A DNA stretch of 64,000 bases from UBA1724 sp051884615. Its GTDB lineage: Bacteria > Verrucomicrobiota > Lentisphaeria > Oligosphaerales > Oligosphaeraceae. The notes beneath the pieces are model-generated. The model saw only the letters and a list, made by a program, of their open reading frames with translations, did not search any database and had not been told where the DNA came from. Below are positions 10,501 through 17,767 of this stretch, piece by piece (within the stretch, counting starts at the first letter, position 1; the number at the start of each line of letters is the position of its first letter). Both the position numbers and the translations under genes were made by a program. The stretch spans positions 62,001 through 126,000 of the forward strand of contig JBJEVT010000031.1 of NCBI GenBank assembly GCA_051884615.1. Direction: 5' to 3'.

Positions 10501-10570
10501 CTACCAGATCTCCCCCGGCATCACCGGCGCCAAGAACGTGGGGCTGATGCCCATCTTCCGTCTGCCGTAG
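7517..10570 (+). CDS. Secreted multidomain glycoside hydrolase-like protein (clan GH-A barrel plus CBM9-like domain)
   Basis: A predicted exported protein of 1017 residues acting on carbohydrate; the exact family is not recognised. A Sec signal peptide covers residues 1 to about 27. Residues 30-185 look like a beta-sandwich carbohydrate-binding domain (LDAVQLEEG is a common end motif of such domains). A second beta domain follows to about 300. Residues 300-650 look like a TIM barrel: LEIGGEDEL near residue 416 and FVSEYGFAID near residue 553 are placed where clan GH-A enzymes carry the acid/base and nucleophile Glu. The last 190 residues resemble a CBM9/DOMON module (DPWIHWDGAKDLGG, DVQDDLHF, IWDGDCLQIAL). 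It stands alone, divergent from tig and convergent with the GH106-like gene. Family assignment is by pattern only; substrate unknown. Confidence 0.6.
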   Translation: MFRKSLSLLAPLVALLCLGGAALSLPAQNLFPGDCGYELGLGYFRRPWFNGSMNLQLRQAEDAPQGHSYAVSISTPGQSIGLSGDRMTLKKNVPYVLSMWVRASRPKEIRMATVHEGWKDTQFHPFTATPRWERVVLPFTVNFDAIYWVLLEYTNDGTEDLEFCLDAVQLEEGTEPTPFSFQGKTLTVSHLKGGSTGVYFVGEPVEMSLGALADGEGEKDLRCRVVVTDYRGEAVFSQEVASVWENGYFKQDLTLPGEIPGLYVLRCQWLDGDGASVGNSECSYAVVRPPVEEHDPEVEPYMGVNSAIFAGLRRVGTRWVELDLWWRSLMPTPDTVEYDDILSRIRSAKAQGYSVKFSLVHLPATPDWAHRPEEVEEAKSWGLTPSMGFFSTEEALEKLSVAFEELIRRAGTDIDLLEIGGEDELISGSEPYYRRKYPSDVFQGVVHGPVCRDVARITTVYLQAARRARPDIPIACGRPSGSASYQDFLFSRLVLEKVEGEFQFFPMDCYSWRMRYINEANMPNIGSPNLEYPIVFERANHMTHTYLQGQKPFVSEYGFAIDNRLPADHPLQQEECRRMLSAALTAKLLGSPYFFWFNTFGCIEDKVFDYGMWHVDQPMLLIPAMSQLCRVVEDVRQCQGRLGETTGNLKMGVFGQKNRAVLAIWTEFRDNPVGLTLPQDTARLDFLGNPLPRLTGDEAVATKLPQYFVLEGEDAYDRLRDAMEKAEDRNVNLSVRVDLAEGNSCAVVLQSVERESQAAAQCVVKFPDGTEKTLKKPSGTPFPWRGRVAIPAGAEEMELVLQDDRGVSASRHLSFSVRPLQKGANTVAEFGSRRAEIMPADPWIHWDGAKDLGGTIGIEVTPTQLIITADVQDDLHFNRKDGHSIWDGDCLQIALVPRVELQTENQGGGYGARDLEIAIALANGTLQSAIYAGTQVISSLTPGRDFQVERDEEAKVTHYRLTLSRQMLGLNRSGQAFRFCAVVMDDDEGSGESYFYQISPGITGAKNVGLMPIFRLP

Positions 10571-10613
10571 CCATAGACTGCGCCCAAAGGGGGGGGACGT
10601 CGACGGGGCGCCG

Positions 10614-10673
10614 CCGCTTCAACACAGAGGACACAGAGGCGCCTGCGGCCCACCCCGGAACACACAGAGGGCT
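10614..10673. repeat. Dispersed ACACAGAGG / GCGCCTGCGGC repeat, copy A
   Basis: The stretch contains two short repeats of ACACAGAGG-type sequence bracketing the core GAGGCGCCTGCGGC, preceded by GCCGCTTCAACAC. The same core, the same flanking (A/C)ACGGAGG-type words and the same GCCGCTT(C/T) edge recur twice at 29221-29354. Copies differ by several substitutions. No open frame supports coding. Confidence 0.7.
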
Positions 10674-10687
10674 TCGGGGGGCGTTCC

Positions 10688-10707
10688 GGCATCCGGCACC
10701 GGATGCC
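10688..10707. terminator. GC-rich hairpin, likely bidirectional terminator
   Basis: GGCATCCGG and CCGGATGCC form an almost loopless perfect inverted repeat 118 bp past the stop of the GH-A gene. There is no T run, so intrinsic termination is uncertain. Confidence 0.4.
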
Positions 10708-10966
10708 TTGTTGTCCCCGGGAGGCTCCACGGAGAGAGAAAGCTCCCGCCGGAGCCCCCTCTCTCCATGGATCTCCGGAGCCAACTTGTCCGGGCACGCC
10801 ACCCCCGCCAGGACTAACTTCCCCGCCCGGCCCCCCTGTTCTATCTTTCGGGGGCAAGTCATAGGTTTCTAGTCCCCCTAGGGCATCTAGGGGATCTCGC
10901 CCTTTGATTCTCCTGGGGAGAGAATGTCCTGCCGTCCAACTCGCCCCCCCGTGAGGGGATAGGGAT

Positions 10967-13900
10967 TTAGAAGAGGAGTCTGGGCGGGGTGAGGAGTCCG
11001 CAGGGGACCAGGCATTTCCTGGGAGAGATGTACTCCTTGAATTGCTCCGGCCCGGTCCAATCGGGCCAGGCGCCCTTTTTGGCATAGAAGGGACCGTGGG
11101 AATTTCGGCGATGTCCGATGACCCGGATGGAGAAGAGATTGCGTCCGTTTTTCAGGAAGCGGGAGACATCCAGCTGGAAGGGCGGCCAGGGGAGGGCTTG
11201 CCAGGGGGAGCCGTTGACGGAGACCGCCAGGCTCACGCCACGCCACTCTTCCAGGGAGAGAAGGCAGGGTTTCTTCTCGTCCCAGGGGAGATCGATGGCG
11301 TGGGTGTAGATGAGATTTCCGGCATAGTAGGGGAGTCCCTGCTGGCACCAGTCTCCCATGGAGAGGGTCTGGACGGGGGCGGTGAGGGTGTCCTCCTCCA
11401 CGCCGAATTCTCCCAGGAGGTAGATACATTCCAGCCCGGGGAGTCCCAAGTGGTATTGGCAGCGGAGAGTGAGGTGATTCTCCCCGATGCGGAGGGCATC
11501 CGCGGGCAGGGGGAGCTTGCGGAGGGAGAGGTCGCACCACCATCCATGGTCGGCGTCCGAAGCCACCCGTTTCCCGTTCAGGGTGATTTCGTAGAGCTCG
11601 GGGCGCTCCAGGGCAAGGAAGCAGCTTTCCCGGGGGATGGTCTGGCAGCGGAAGGAGTATTCCAGCTGCAGATCCAGGGTGTGTTCCTCCCGGGCTTTTT
11701 CCTGCCGGAGCCAGGGTTGCACCATGCTGTAGCCTCGGGGAGAGCCATGGAGGAGCTCCTTCCGGATGTGGTCATCCAGGTGGAGGATGTATCGAGTGCC
11801 CAGGGATTTTCCGTCGACGGTGCCCAGGGCGTGGTCCAGGACGAGGACATTGGGGTCGTCCAGCTCCACTCGCCAGCCGTTTGCGGGCAGGGGGATGGAT
11901 TCTCCCTTGAGGGCGGGCGCGGCGGCGGGGGGATTGGCGGGCAGGCTCTTGTCGGTGAGGAAGAAGAGGTGGGATTCCAGGGGGAGGAGGCGGGTCTGGA
12001 GGACCAGGCTGTCCCCTTCATGGCGGCAGGGGACCCGGACGAGGTCGCCGGTCATCAGATTCAGCTCGTAGGCGGTGTCCCCTGGGGCGGCCTTCACGGC
12101 GACAGTGACCTGGCGCCAGGAGAGGGTGCGCTCCCGCACCAGGGGGTATTCCGTCTGGTTCCCGAAGGGGGTGGCGAAATTGCACAGGAAGAGGGTCTGG
12201 TGGTCCTGCGCCTTTCGCAGGAGATGGAGGGCGGGTTCCACCTGGCGCCCCTCCTCGTCGGTGACGGAGACCCGGCGCGCGGCGCCCTCCAGGGAGGCGA
12301 CGAGGGTGTCCCGGGTCACGGGCTGGTAGGCCTGGTAGCTTTGCCTGGCCAGGGGGGAGGGGGCGCCGTCCACCCGGGCGGGGGCATCCCCCAGATAGAA
12401 GACCTTGCCGCCCTCCTTGACGAAGGCGTCCAGGAGCGCCAGGGTGCTTTGGCGAACGGTGAGCATCTCCGGCAGCAGGACGGCCCGGTAGCCGGCTAGA
12501 TTCACCAGGATGCGGCGGTTCTCCACCCGGGCGTGGCGTGCCATCACATCCTCGTCGCCGTAGTCGAAGTCCAGATTGCCGCCCAGGAGGAGATTGGAGA
12601 GGGTGTGGAGGGTGGCGTCCTCCGCCTTGCCCTCCGGGGTGTTCCGGATTCCGGGGATGGTGGTGCCCCAGTGGCTTTCCAGGGGGTGGACCACCAGGAG
12701 GTCCCGCTGTTCCTCGCCCTCGGAGAGGGCCGCGCCCAGGCGCGCGAAGTAGTCCTCCACCACGGGGAAGTCCTGGTGCCAGGGGGACTGGTAGGAGATG
12801 CTGGCGGGGTAGTCCCGCTTGGCCTCGGCGGCCATGGTGTACCAGGCCAGGTGCTGGCACCGGAAATTGATGCCCAGGGCGTATTGCCAGTCTCCCAGGG
12901 CCTTGTGTCCCATGAAGGGGAAGTCCCATCCGGTGCAGCCATAGGTTTCGGAGAGTCTCCAGGGGCGTCCGAACTGGTGGGCCATGGAGGAGCACTGTTT
13001 GGCGGTGTCGAAGATTCCCCAGTGTTCCGTGAGCAGGTCGATGCCGGGCTGCTGCTGGTATTCGTAGAAGCGCATGGCGGAGCCGCTGACCAGGGTCTGG
13101 TGCATGGGGGTGTCCTCCTCCAGGTCATGTCCCGTGAAGGCGAGCCCGTTTTTCTGGCACCATTCCCCGATGAGGCGGGCGAAGGCGTTGACATAGAGGG
13201 AGGTGGCGGTCTCGTAGTAGTCCCTTCTCGCCTGGGAGAAATGCTCCCCGTCCACATAGAAGAAGAGTTCGGGGAGATGGGGGAGCAGGTCGTAGCCGTG
13301 GCGTGCCTGGAATTCCCGGGGCAGGGCCTCCGTCCAGGGACGGAAATGGCGGTCCCAGGTATGGATGTAGTTGGGTTCGTCGGTGAAGATGCCGGGGACG
13401 GTCTTGCCGAAGGTCTGGGAGATTTCCCGGCGATAGGCTTCGTGGGTCACCTGGATGAAGCGCTCCACGGCCCTGGGGTTCATGGTGTCCAGGTAGGTCT
13501 GGTCATTGTACCAGCTGTCGGGCTCGGCGGTGACGCATTGGAAGAGGAGGAGGCTTTCGCCGTCGTGGAGGGTGTCGCCTTCGGGGAGGAAGGGGCGCAC
13601 CCGGGTGGCGTCGTTGCCCTGGATGCGGGCGGCGAAGAGGCCCAGCCGTTCCCGGGGGAGTCCTTCCCGGGGGAGGGCATCCAGCAGGGTGAGGCGGAGA
13701 TGGCGTTGCCGGTATTGGGGATCCTTGGTGACCAATCCTCCGGCGGCGCCGGAGGGCCAGCGGTCCTCGTCATAGAGCCACGCCTTCATGCCCAGCTTCT
13801 CCGCTTCGTCCAGGCAGGCGCGGACGGCCTCGAACCATTCGGGACCCAGATAGGGGGTGCCCAGACCCACCCGGGCGTGCATGAAAAATCCTCCCAGCCC

Positions 13901-14029
13901 CATGTCGTGGAAAAGACGAATCTGCCTCCGCAATTCCCCGGGGGACAGTTTCCCGTTCCAGGCCCAGAAGGGGGCGCCGCGAAATTCGGGGCCGGGACAA
14001 TGGATTTGGGAGAGGAGTTGTTCGAGCAT
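10967..14029 (-). CDS. GH106-like glycoside hydrolase (alpha-L-rhamnosidase-type superfamily)
   Basis: A large protein (1020 residues from the chosen start) related to the family often annotated as glycosyl hydrolase or alpha-L-rhamnosidase. Its N-terminal half carries the hallmark text RGAPFWAWNG, GGFFMHARVGLGT, AWLYDEDRWPSG and GIFTDEPNY. The latter acidic residues and the Glu/Asp in GHDLEEDTP and SETYGC are candidate active-site residues. The C-terminal half holds beta-sandwich regions such as the galactose-binding-like segment near the end (RVIGHRRNSHGPFY). No signal peptide, so it probably acts on imported oligosaccharides in the cytoplasm. An in-frame ATG 18 codons upstream at 14083 has a possible GGGAG 3 bases before it and cannot be excluded as the start. 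It is divergent from nagB. Confidence 0.65.
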   Translation of the reverse strand: MLEQLLSQIHCPGPEFRGAPFWAWNGKLSPGELRRQIRLFHDMGLGGFFMHARVGLGTPYLGPEWFEAVRACLDEAEKLGMKAWLYDEDRWPSGAAGGLVTKDPQYRQRHLRLTLLDALPREGLPRERLGLFAARIQGNDATRVRPFLPEGDTLHDGESLLLFQCVTAEPDSWYNDQTYLDTMNPRAVERFIQVTHEAYRREISQTFGKTVPGIFTDEPNYIHTWDRHFRPWTEALPREFQARHGYDLLPHLPELFFYVDGEHFSQARRDYYETATSLYVNAFARLIGEWCQKNGLAFTGHDLEEDTPMHQTLVSGSAMRFYEYQQQPGIDLLTEHWGIFDTAKQCSSMAHQFGRPWRLSETYGCTGWDFPFMGHKALGDWQYALGINFRCQHLAWYTMAAEAKRDYPASISYQSPWHQDFPVVEDYFARLGAALSEGEEQRDLLVVHPLESHWGTTIPGIRNTPEGKAEDATLHTLSNLLLGGNLDFDYGDEDVMARHARVENRRILVNLAGYRAVLLPEMLTVRQSTLALLDAFVKEGGKVFYLGDAPARVDGAPSPLARQSYQAYQPVTRDTLVASLEGAARRVSVTDEEGRQVEPALHLLRKAQDHQTLFLCNFATPFGNQTEYPLVRERTLSWRQVTVAVKAAPGDTAYELNLMTGDLVRVPCRHEGDSLVLQTRLLPLESHLFFLTDKSLPANPPAAAPALKGESIPLPANGWRVELDDPNVLVLDHALGTVDGKSLGTRYILHLDDHIRKELLHGSPRGYSMVQPWLRQEKAREEHTLDLQLEYSFRCQTIPRESCFLALERPELYEITLNGKRVASDADHGWWCDLSLRKLPLPADALRIGENHLTLRCQYHLGLPGLECIYLLGEFGVEEDTLTAPVQTLSMGDWCQQGLPYYAGNLIYTHAIDLPWDEKKPCLLSLEEWRGVSLAVSVNGSPWQALPWPPFQLDVSRFLKNGRNLFSIRVIGHRRNSHGPFYAKKGAWPDWTGPEQFKEYISPRKCLVPCGLLTPPRLLF

Positions 14030-14361
14030 AAAAGGAGGGGGGGATGAGGGGGAAACGCCGGGGAATGGACGGGGCTTTAACATAATCTCCCAGGAGGGGG
14101 CAGGGAAAGGCAGGCGACTCGTTCCCCAAACCCCGTTCCCGCTCCCAATCCCCCTATGACTTCGCCGATTCAGGTTAGATTATGCCCCAGTGCGCCAAAT
14201 GCCGCCGCCGACGGCGCATTCCCCCCTCGGGGAGCCACGGGCGCCGGGCCTCCCCCGGCGATTCCCGGGGATTCCCCCCTCGGGCGGTCATCCGGGAACA
14301 GGCGGGCGTTTCGCAAAGGGGGAACCTCTTCCCCCCTGCGGAACAAAGGAGTCGAAGAACC
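14030..14361. other. Divergent spacer between GH106-like gene and nagB
   Basis: 332 bp. The left part holds alternative upstream codons of the GH106-like gene. 14205-14300 is rich in CCGGG-type palindromes, which would make a structured nagB leader. The AGATTATG near 14170 may be a -10 region for nagB, but no -35 is convincing. No gene seen. Confidence 0.4.
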
Positions 14362-15150
14362 ATGAAAGTCATCATCCAGCAGAATTACGACAAGATGTGC
14401 GAGTGGGCCGCCAACCACATTATGGCGGCCATCAACGCCCACAAGGGCGACAAGCCCTTCGTCCTGGGCCTGCCCACGGGCTCCTCTCCTCTGGGCGTCT
14501 ACAAGCGCCTGGTGGCGGCCAACAAGGCCGGCAAGGTCTCCTTCAAGAACGTGGTCACCTTCAATATGGACGAGTATGTGGGCCTGCCTCGGGAACATCA
14601 CGAGAGCTACTGGTTCTTCATGCACGACAATCTCTTCAACCACATCGACATCCCCGCCGAGAACGTGAACATCCTCAACGGCATGGCCGAGGACCTGGAG
14701 GCCGAGTGCGCCCGCTATGAGGCCAAAATCGCCTCCTACGGCGGCATCGACCTCTTCCTGGGCGGCAGCGGAGTGGACGGACATATCGCCTTCAACGAAC
14801 CCTTCACCTCCCTCGCCTCCCGCACCGGCATCCGCGACCTCACCGAGGATACCAAGATCGCCAACTCCCGCTTCTTCGAAAACGACCCGGAGAAGGTCCC
14901 CTCCCGCGCCCTCTCCGTGGGCGTGGGCACCGTGACCGATTCCCGGGAAGTCCTCCTCCTCATCAGCGGACACAACAAGGCCCGCGCCCTCAAGGAATGC
15001 GTGGAAGGCGGCGTGAACCAGATGTGGACCATCTCCGCTCTGAATCTCCACAACAACGCCATCATCGCCTGCGATGAACTGGCCTGCGGAGAACTCCGGG
15101 TGGATTCCTACAAGTATTTCCTGGACGTCTACAAGAAGGAAAGACTGTAG
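14362..15150 (+). CDS. nagB: Glucosamine-6-phosphate deaminase
   Basis: NagB converts glucosamine-6-phosphate to fructose-6-phosphate and ammonia, feeding amino sugars into glycolysis. The 262-residue product matches the family length. Key segments: the phosphate loop GLPTGSSPLGVYK, FNMDEYVGLP with the general-base Asp70, the GGSGVDGHIAFNEP loop containing the ring-opening Asp-His pair, and SVGVGTV. The start at 14362 has an AAAGGAG Shine-Dalgarno 10 bases upstream; the open frame upstream of it (60 codons) is low-complexity leader. A strong terminator follows at 15170. No nagA is near. Its position beside glycosidases fits amino-sugar or host-glycan use. Confidence 0.95.
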   Translation: MKVIIQQNYDKMCEWAANHIMAAINAHKGDKPFVLGLPTGSSPLGVYKRLVAANKAGKVSFKNVVTFNMDEYVGLPREHHESYWFFMHDNLFNHIDIPAENVNILNGMAEDLEAECARYEAKIASYGGIDLFLGGSGVDGHIAFNEPFTSLASRTGIRDLTEDTKIANSRFFENDPEKVPSRALSVGVGTVTDSREVLLLISGHNKARALKECVEGGVNQMWTISALNLHNNAIIACDELACGELRVDSYKYFLDVYKKERL

Positions 15151-15169
15151 CCAAACCCCGTGAAAACGG

Positions 15170-15209
15170 AAGGAGCGGGGTGCCCCGGCGGCGCCTCGCT
15201 CCTTTTTTT
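15170..15209 (+). terminator. Intrinsic terminator of nagB
   Basis: AAGGAGCG (15170-15177) and GGTGCC pair with GGCGCC and CGCTCCTT, closing on a ccggc loop, followed by seven Ts. The loop, the 3' arm and the T tract are duplicated at 17464, on the far side of the restriction-modification island. Confidence 0.88.
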
Positions 15210-15229
15210 GTTTATAACTTATTGATATG
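15183..15229. repeat. Direct repeat, left copy, flanking the R-M island
   Basis: 47 bp starting CCCCGGCGGCGCC and ending AACTTATTGATATG. It matches 17464-17509 at every position except for one T in the T tract (7 versus 6). It begins inside the loop of the nagB terminator, which shows that this side is the ancestral one and that the right copy is a duplicate of the terminator's 3' half. Confidence 0.93.
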
Positions 15230-15314
15230 TATTGAGTTAAACCATATTTAGTGCCTCCTGCTGAATTAGAGGCAAATTTTCCGGCATATTCATACTCTGA
15301 CAGGCTAGTTTAAA

Positions 15315-16055
15315 TCACGGATTAAGGATATGTACCCATGAATCATTGTAATTCAGGTTGAGAATAAACATGTTCTTATCAAGCAGATCTGGTCGCTTCA
15401 ATTCAAATTTTACCGCATTTTCAGGAATGTCAGTATGGACCGTGAACTGTGAACCATGAGGTTGCCATGTGAATCGTTGCTTTCCTGTTGCCTTCTCTAT
15501 TCCAGCAAAATTATTATTTTTATTGAGCACCCATCGATAATCACTTTGTCTGACTTTCCGTATGTCTTCCTCAAAAATGACAAACCTGTCCATGGAAAAA
15601 TTTCTTACAAGGACCAAGGTCCTGATGGAGTGAAACTTGGAATATGCAACATTAATTCTTTCGTTCCATATTCCCAGAACTGCATCCCCGGTTTTCTGGA
15701 TATCATGATGTGGATCATTGATTCCATACGAATAGTCGGGAGAATTCCTCCCAGTAATAATTCTAACGGATTTAGCTTTGAAGACATTTTTGCATTTCAA
15801 TGTTTTAACAGACCAGGCTTGAGCACCTAAACCAATGTCTACGATCCCTACAGGGGAGGCATAGTGAATCCCCCCAAATGCGTCTGCAATTGCATCCCCG
15901 AAATCGTTGCCTGTTATATCATTCCTGCCAGTAGCAATCAAATATACAAAATGACTGCACAGTTTTACAATGATTTCTTTTGGGATATTATTCAAAGGAT
16001 ATAATTCATGGAACGAAAGTTTTTTAGAGTCGCGAAGACGTGGTGTGTTATTCAT
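15315..16055 (-). CDS. Putative type II restriction endonuclease
   Basis: A 246-residue protein whose start codon overlaps the stop of the cytosine methyltransferase (8-bp overlap, ATGAATAA), the classic layout of a type II pair. It shows a plausible PD-(D/E)XK-type core: Asp73 in GIVDIGLG followed by WSVK (Ser82, Lys84), a D-x8-SxK pattern seen in several type II enzymes where the middle acidic residue is replaced. A helix with DFGDAIADAFGG precedes it, possibly carrying a further acidic ligand. Role: cutting unmethylated DNA at the site the partner protects. I cannot name the recognition sequence. Base composition is AT-rich, consistent with recent gain. Confidence 0.72.
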   Translation of the reverse strand: MNNTPRLRDSKKLSFHELYPLNNIPKEIIVKLCSHFVYLIATGRNDITGNDFGDAIADAFGGIHYASPVGIVDIGLGAQAWSVKTLKCKNVFKAKSVRIITGRNSPDYSYGINDPHHDIQKTGDAVLGIWNERINVAYSKFHSIRTLVLVRNFSMDRFVIFEEDIRKVRQSDYRWVLNKNNNFAGIEKATGKQRFTWQPHGSQFTVHTDIPENAVKFELKRPDLLDKNMFILNLNYNDSWVHILNP

Positions 16056-17046
16056 GGTTTAGTACCTCCAAGATTTTCTTTGCAACTTTCCGAATCATAG
16101 GCACGGCAACGGAATTTCCGGTTTGTTTTCGAATTTCCTGGTGATTTACAACAATCTTGAAAGAATCTGGAAACCCTTGTATTCTAAGCAATTCTCTAGA
16201 TGAGGGACGTCTAATGCCATTGATAAGCTGGTAATTATAGCTTGCTCCTGTCCTAAGTGCACATGCGTATGGGTGAAGAGATATATCGCCTGACTTGTTC
16301 TCATGCCAGATAGCTGGAGAAAATACCTTCTTTCCTTCAGTTTTGGCTTTTCTCTTGCTTCGGATATAATCTGAAACGAATAGGGATTTGTCAACGTCAG
16401 CATCCTTCTCAAGAATTTTTTCTAGGCTATACATTTCTTTGTCAAAGTTAAAGTTAAATTTATCACAACACTCTTTGTCTAAAAAACCAACGATAATTGT
16501 TCGCTCACGCTTCTGCGGTACACCAAAATCAAGAGCATTGAGAACCTGCCATTTGATATGGTAGCCTAACTGTTTCAGTTTGTCAAGTATAATGGAAAAT
16601 GTTCTTCCCCCGTCATGTGTTGTAAGTTGTTTAACGTTTTCAAGCAAAATTGCTTTAGGGTGGTGGAAGGACAAGATTCTTTCAATCTCGAAAAACATCG
16701 TTCCTCTTGTGTCTGAAAAGCCTTGCATCTTTCCCATAATGCTGAAAGCTTGACATGGAAACCCAGCCAGGAGGATGTCGTGACTTGGAATATCTTTTGC
16801 ATCAATTTTAGTTATATCTCCGGCGGGTCTTTCGTGGAAATTTGCTTCGTAGCTATCTGCTGCAGCTTTGTCCCACTCTGATGAGAAAAGGCATTTGCAT
16901 CCCATTTCTTCAAATGGGATTCTAATACCCCCTATGCCAGCAAAGAGGTCGATGAATGTCAATTTTTTCGCTGACATTCTCCTAACCTTCTTTCGAATTT
17001 CTTGATCCGATACTGTAGTAGTTTGAAAAAGGTAGTTGCTTGCCAT
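16048..17046 (-). CDS. DNA (cytosine-5-)-methyltransferase, type II
   Basis: Methylates C5 of cytosine in the recognition site and protects host DNA from the partner nuclease. All main motifs are present: motif I FIDLFAGIGG (residues 31-40), motif IV GFPCQAFS with catalytic Cys98, motif VI LENVK (135-139), motif VIII QKRERT, and motifs IX-X including RELLRIQGFP and QTGNSVAVP near the C-terminus. The target-recognition region lies between motifs VIII and IX and is short, typical of monospecific enzymes. The start at 17046 (MASNYLF) is preferred over the ATG two codons earlier because AGAGG lies 6 bases upstream of it. A third option at MSAKK (residue 24) sits directly before motif I. The endonuclease gene overlaps its 3' end. 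Confidence 0.96.
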   Translation of the reverse strand: MASNYLFQTTTVSDQEIRKKVRRMSAKKLTFIDLFAGIGGIRIPFEEMGCKCLFSSEWDKAAADSYEANFHERPAGDITKIDAKDIPSHDILLAGFPCQAFSIMGKMQGFSDTRGTMFFEIERILSFHHPKAILLENVKQLTTHDGGRTFSIILDKLKQLGYHIKWQVLNALDFGVPQKRERTIIVGFLDKECCDKFNFNFDKEMYSLEKILEKDADVDKSLFVSDYIRSKRKAKTEGKKVFSPAIWHENKSGDISLHPYACALRTGASYNYQLINGIRRPSSRELLRIQGFPDSFKIVVNHQEIRKQTGNSVAVPMIRKVAKKILEVLNHE

Positions 17047-17048
17047 TG

Positions 17049-17144
17049 TCATCCTCTTTCATTTTTTTGAGATTGTGCAAGTTTCGTAACCTGAGGAATC
17101 ATTCTGTCTTCACCTTCACGAATTTTTCCTGAAGTATTTATCAT
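17049..17144 (-). CDS. Possible 31-residue leader ORF before the methyltransferase
   Basis: An AT-rich frame starting at 17144 (MINTSGKIREGEDR) and ending in a TGA that overlaps the upstream ATG of the methyltransferase. An AGGGA stretch lies just before its start. The coupling to the methylase start makes a leader-peptide role conceivable, but there is no homology that I recognise and chance is quite possible in AT-rich DNA. Confidence 0.22.
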   Translation of the reverse strand: MINTSGKIREGEDRMIPQVTKLAQSQKNERG

Positions 17145-17251
17145 TCCCTATTTGTTCATTGTGTTATGAATTCATCATAGCATTTTTCTTGGTTTTTCTA
17201 CCTTGTACTGCATAAAACTCTACCTCTCTATTCATAGCCACAGACTAATTT

Positions 17252-17407
17252 CTATTTGTGTAGACGCTTTCTATGTTCAGAAATTATAGCATTCTTATGT
17301 GGTATGCTTCGTTCAGTTACTTCATGAATCACTTGTTCAACCTTATTACATCTTGCCATAAAATATAATAGATTCCCTCCTTTACAATCTGTTAGGTGTA
17401 AAAACAT
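17252..17407 (-). CDS. Possible 51-residue protein at the head of the R-M island
   Basis: Starts at 17407 (MFLHLTDCKGG), ends TAG at 17252, and is basic toward the C-terminus (SEHRKRLHK). A near-ideal Shine-Dalgarno (CGGAGG) lies 6 bases upstream of this ATG; another ATG one codon earlier sits 3 bases from it. It precedes the methyltransferase on the same strand, where some type II systems carry a controller or a Vsr gene, but it shows no helix-turn-helix or Vsr motif. Function unknown; it may be a relic. Confidence 0.4.
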   Translation of the reverse strand: MFLHLTDCKGGNLLYFMARCNKVEQVIHEVTERSIPHKNAIISEHRKRLHK

Positions 17408-17463
17408 CATATTCCTCCGCAAGTTATTTTTCTTATGGTGACACTATTCTATCCTGTCGACTA

Positions 17464-17509
17464 CCCCGGCGGCGCCTCGCTCCTTTTTTGTTTATAACTT
17501 ATTGATATG
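17464..17509. repeat. Direct repeat, right copy, flanking the R-M island
   Basis: 46 bp nearly identical to 15183-15229 (six Ts rather than seven). It ends 7 bp before the xseB stop codon. Its CGCTCC arm has no partner here, so it no longer forms the terminator and is best read as a duplicate of target sequence. Confidence 0.93.
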
Positions 17510-17516
17510 GAAGCAG

Positions 17517-17753
17517 TTAGAATCTATTGACGGGTTCTTTGGAGAGGGAGCCGTCGGGCAATTTGACCAGTTTCTGGATTTTTTGTTCTGCGGCGGTCAG
17601 TTTTTTGTTGCAGAGTTGGCTGAGTTTCACGGCCTTTTCGAAGGCGTCCATGCTTTCCTCCAGGGAGAGGGAGCCGCTTTCCAGTTTTCCGACGAGTTCC
17701 TCCAGGTCTTTCAGCGCCTGGTCGAAAGAGAGTTCCATTTCCTTGTCAGCCAT
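17517..17753 (-). CDS. xseB: Exodeoxyribonuclease VII small subunit
   Basis: XseB pairs with XseA to form exonuclease VII, which degrades single-stranded DNA to short oligonucleotides in repair. The 78-residue protein shows the family text LSFDQALKDLEELVGKLESG and LSLEESMDAFEKAVKL, a two-helix coiled coil. It follows xseA by 14 bp and is the last gene of the minus-strand run; the R-M island is inserted just past its stop. Confidence 0.95.
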   Translation of the reverse strand: MADKEMELSFDQALKDLEELVGKLESGSLSLEESMDAFEKAVKLSQLCNKKLTAAEQKIQKLVKLPDGSLSKEPVNRF

Positions 17754-17767
17754 GGTGGTGGTGGTGT

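Larger units (their letters stand above)
10571..10966. other. Convergent intergenic region with repeat and hairpins
   Basis: 396 bp between two convergent genes with no gene visible. It contains a dispersed GC-rich repeat (10614-10673), a near-perfect 9-bp inverted repeat at 10688-10707 and a second one around 10873-10894 (CCCCTAG/CTAGGGG). The hairpins probably terminate transcription from both sides, though neither has a T tract. Confidence 0.6.
15230..17463. mobile_element. Restriction-modification island inserted between nagB and xseB
   Basis: About 2.2 kb that is visibly AT-rich against a very GC-rich chromosome, with different codon use. It carries a C5 cytosine methyltransferase, an overlapping restriction endonuclease and two possible tiny frames, all on the minus strand. 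It has no integrase, transposase or terminal inverted repeats. It is bounded by a direct repeat of about 46 bp. The arrangement resembles 'insertion with long target duplication' described for restriction-modification units in other bacteria. Without it nagB and xseB would be convergent neighbours. Confidence 0.8.

Noticed and set aside
17252..17407. Vsr endonuclease or C-protein gene in the R-M island
   Set aside because: The 51-residue frame has none of the motifs of Vsr and no helix-turn-helix.
15183..17509. Prophage or integron at the nagB-xseB junction
   Set aside because: No integrase, recombinase or tRNA target site; only two R-M genes between the repeats.
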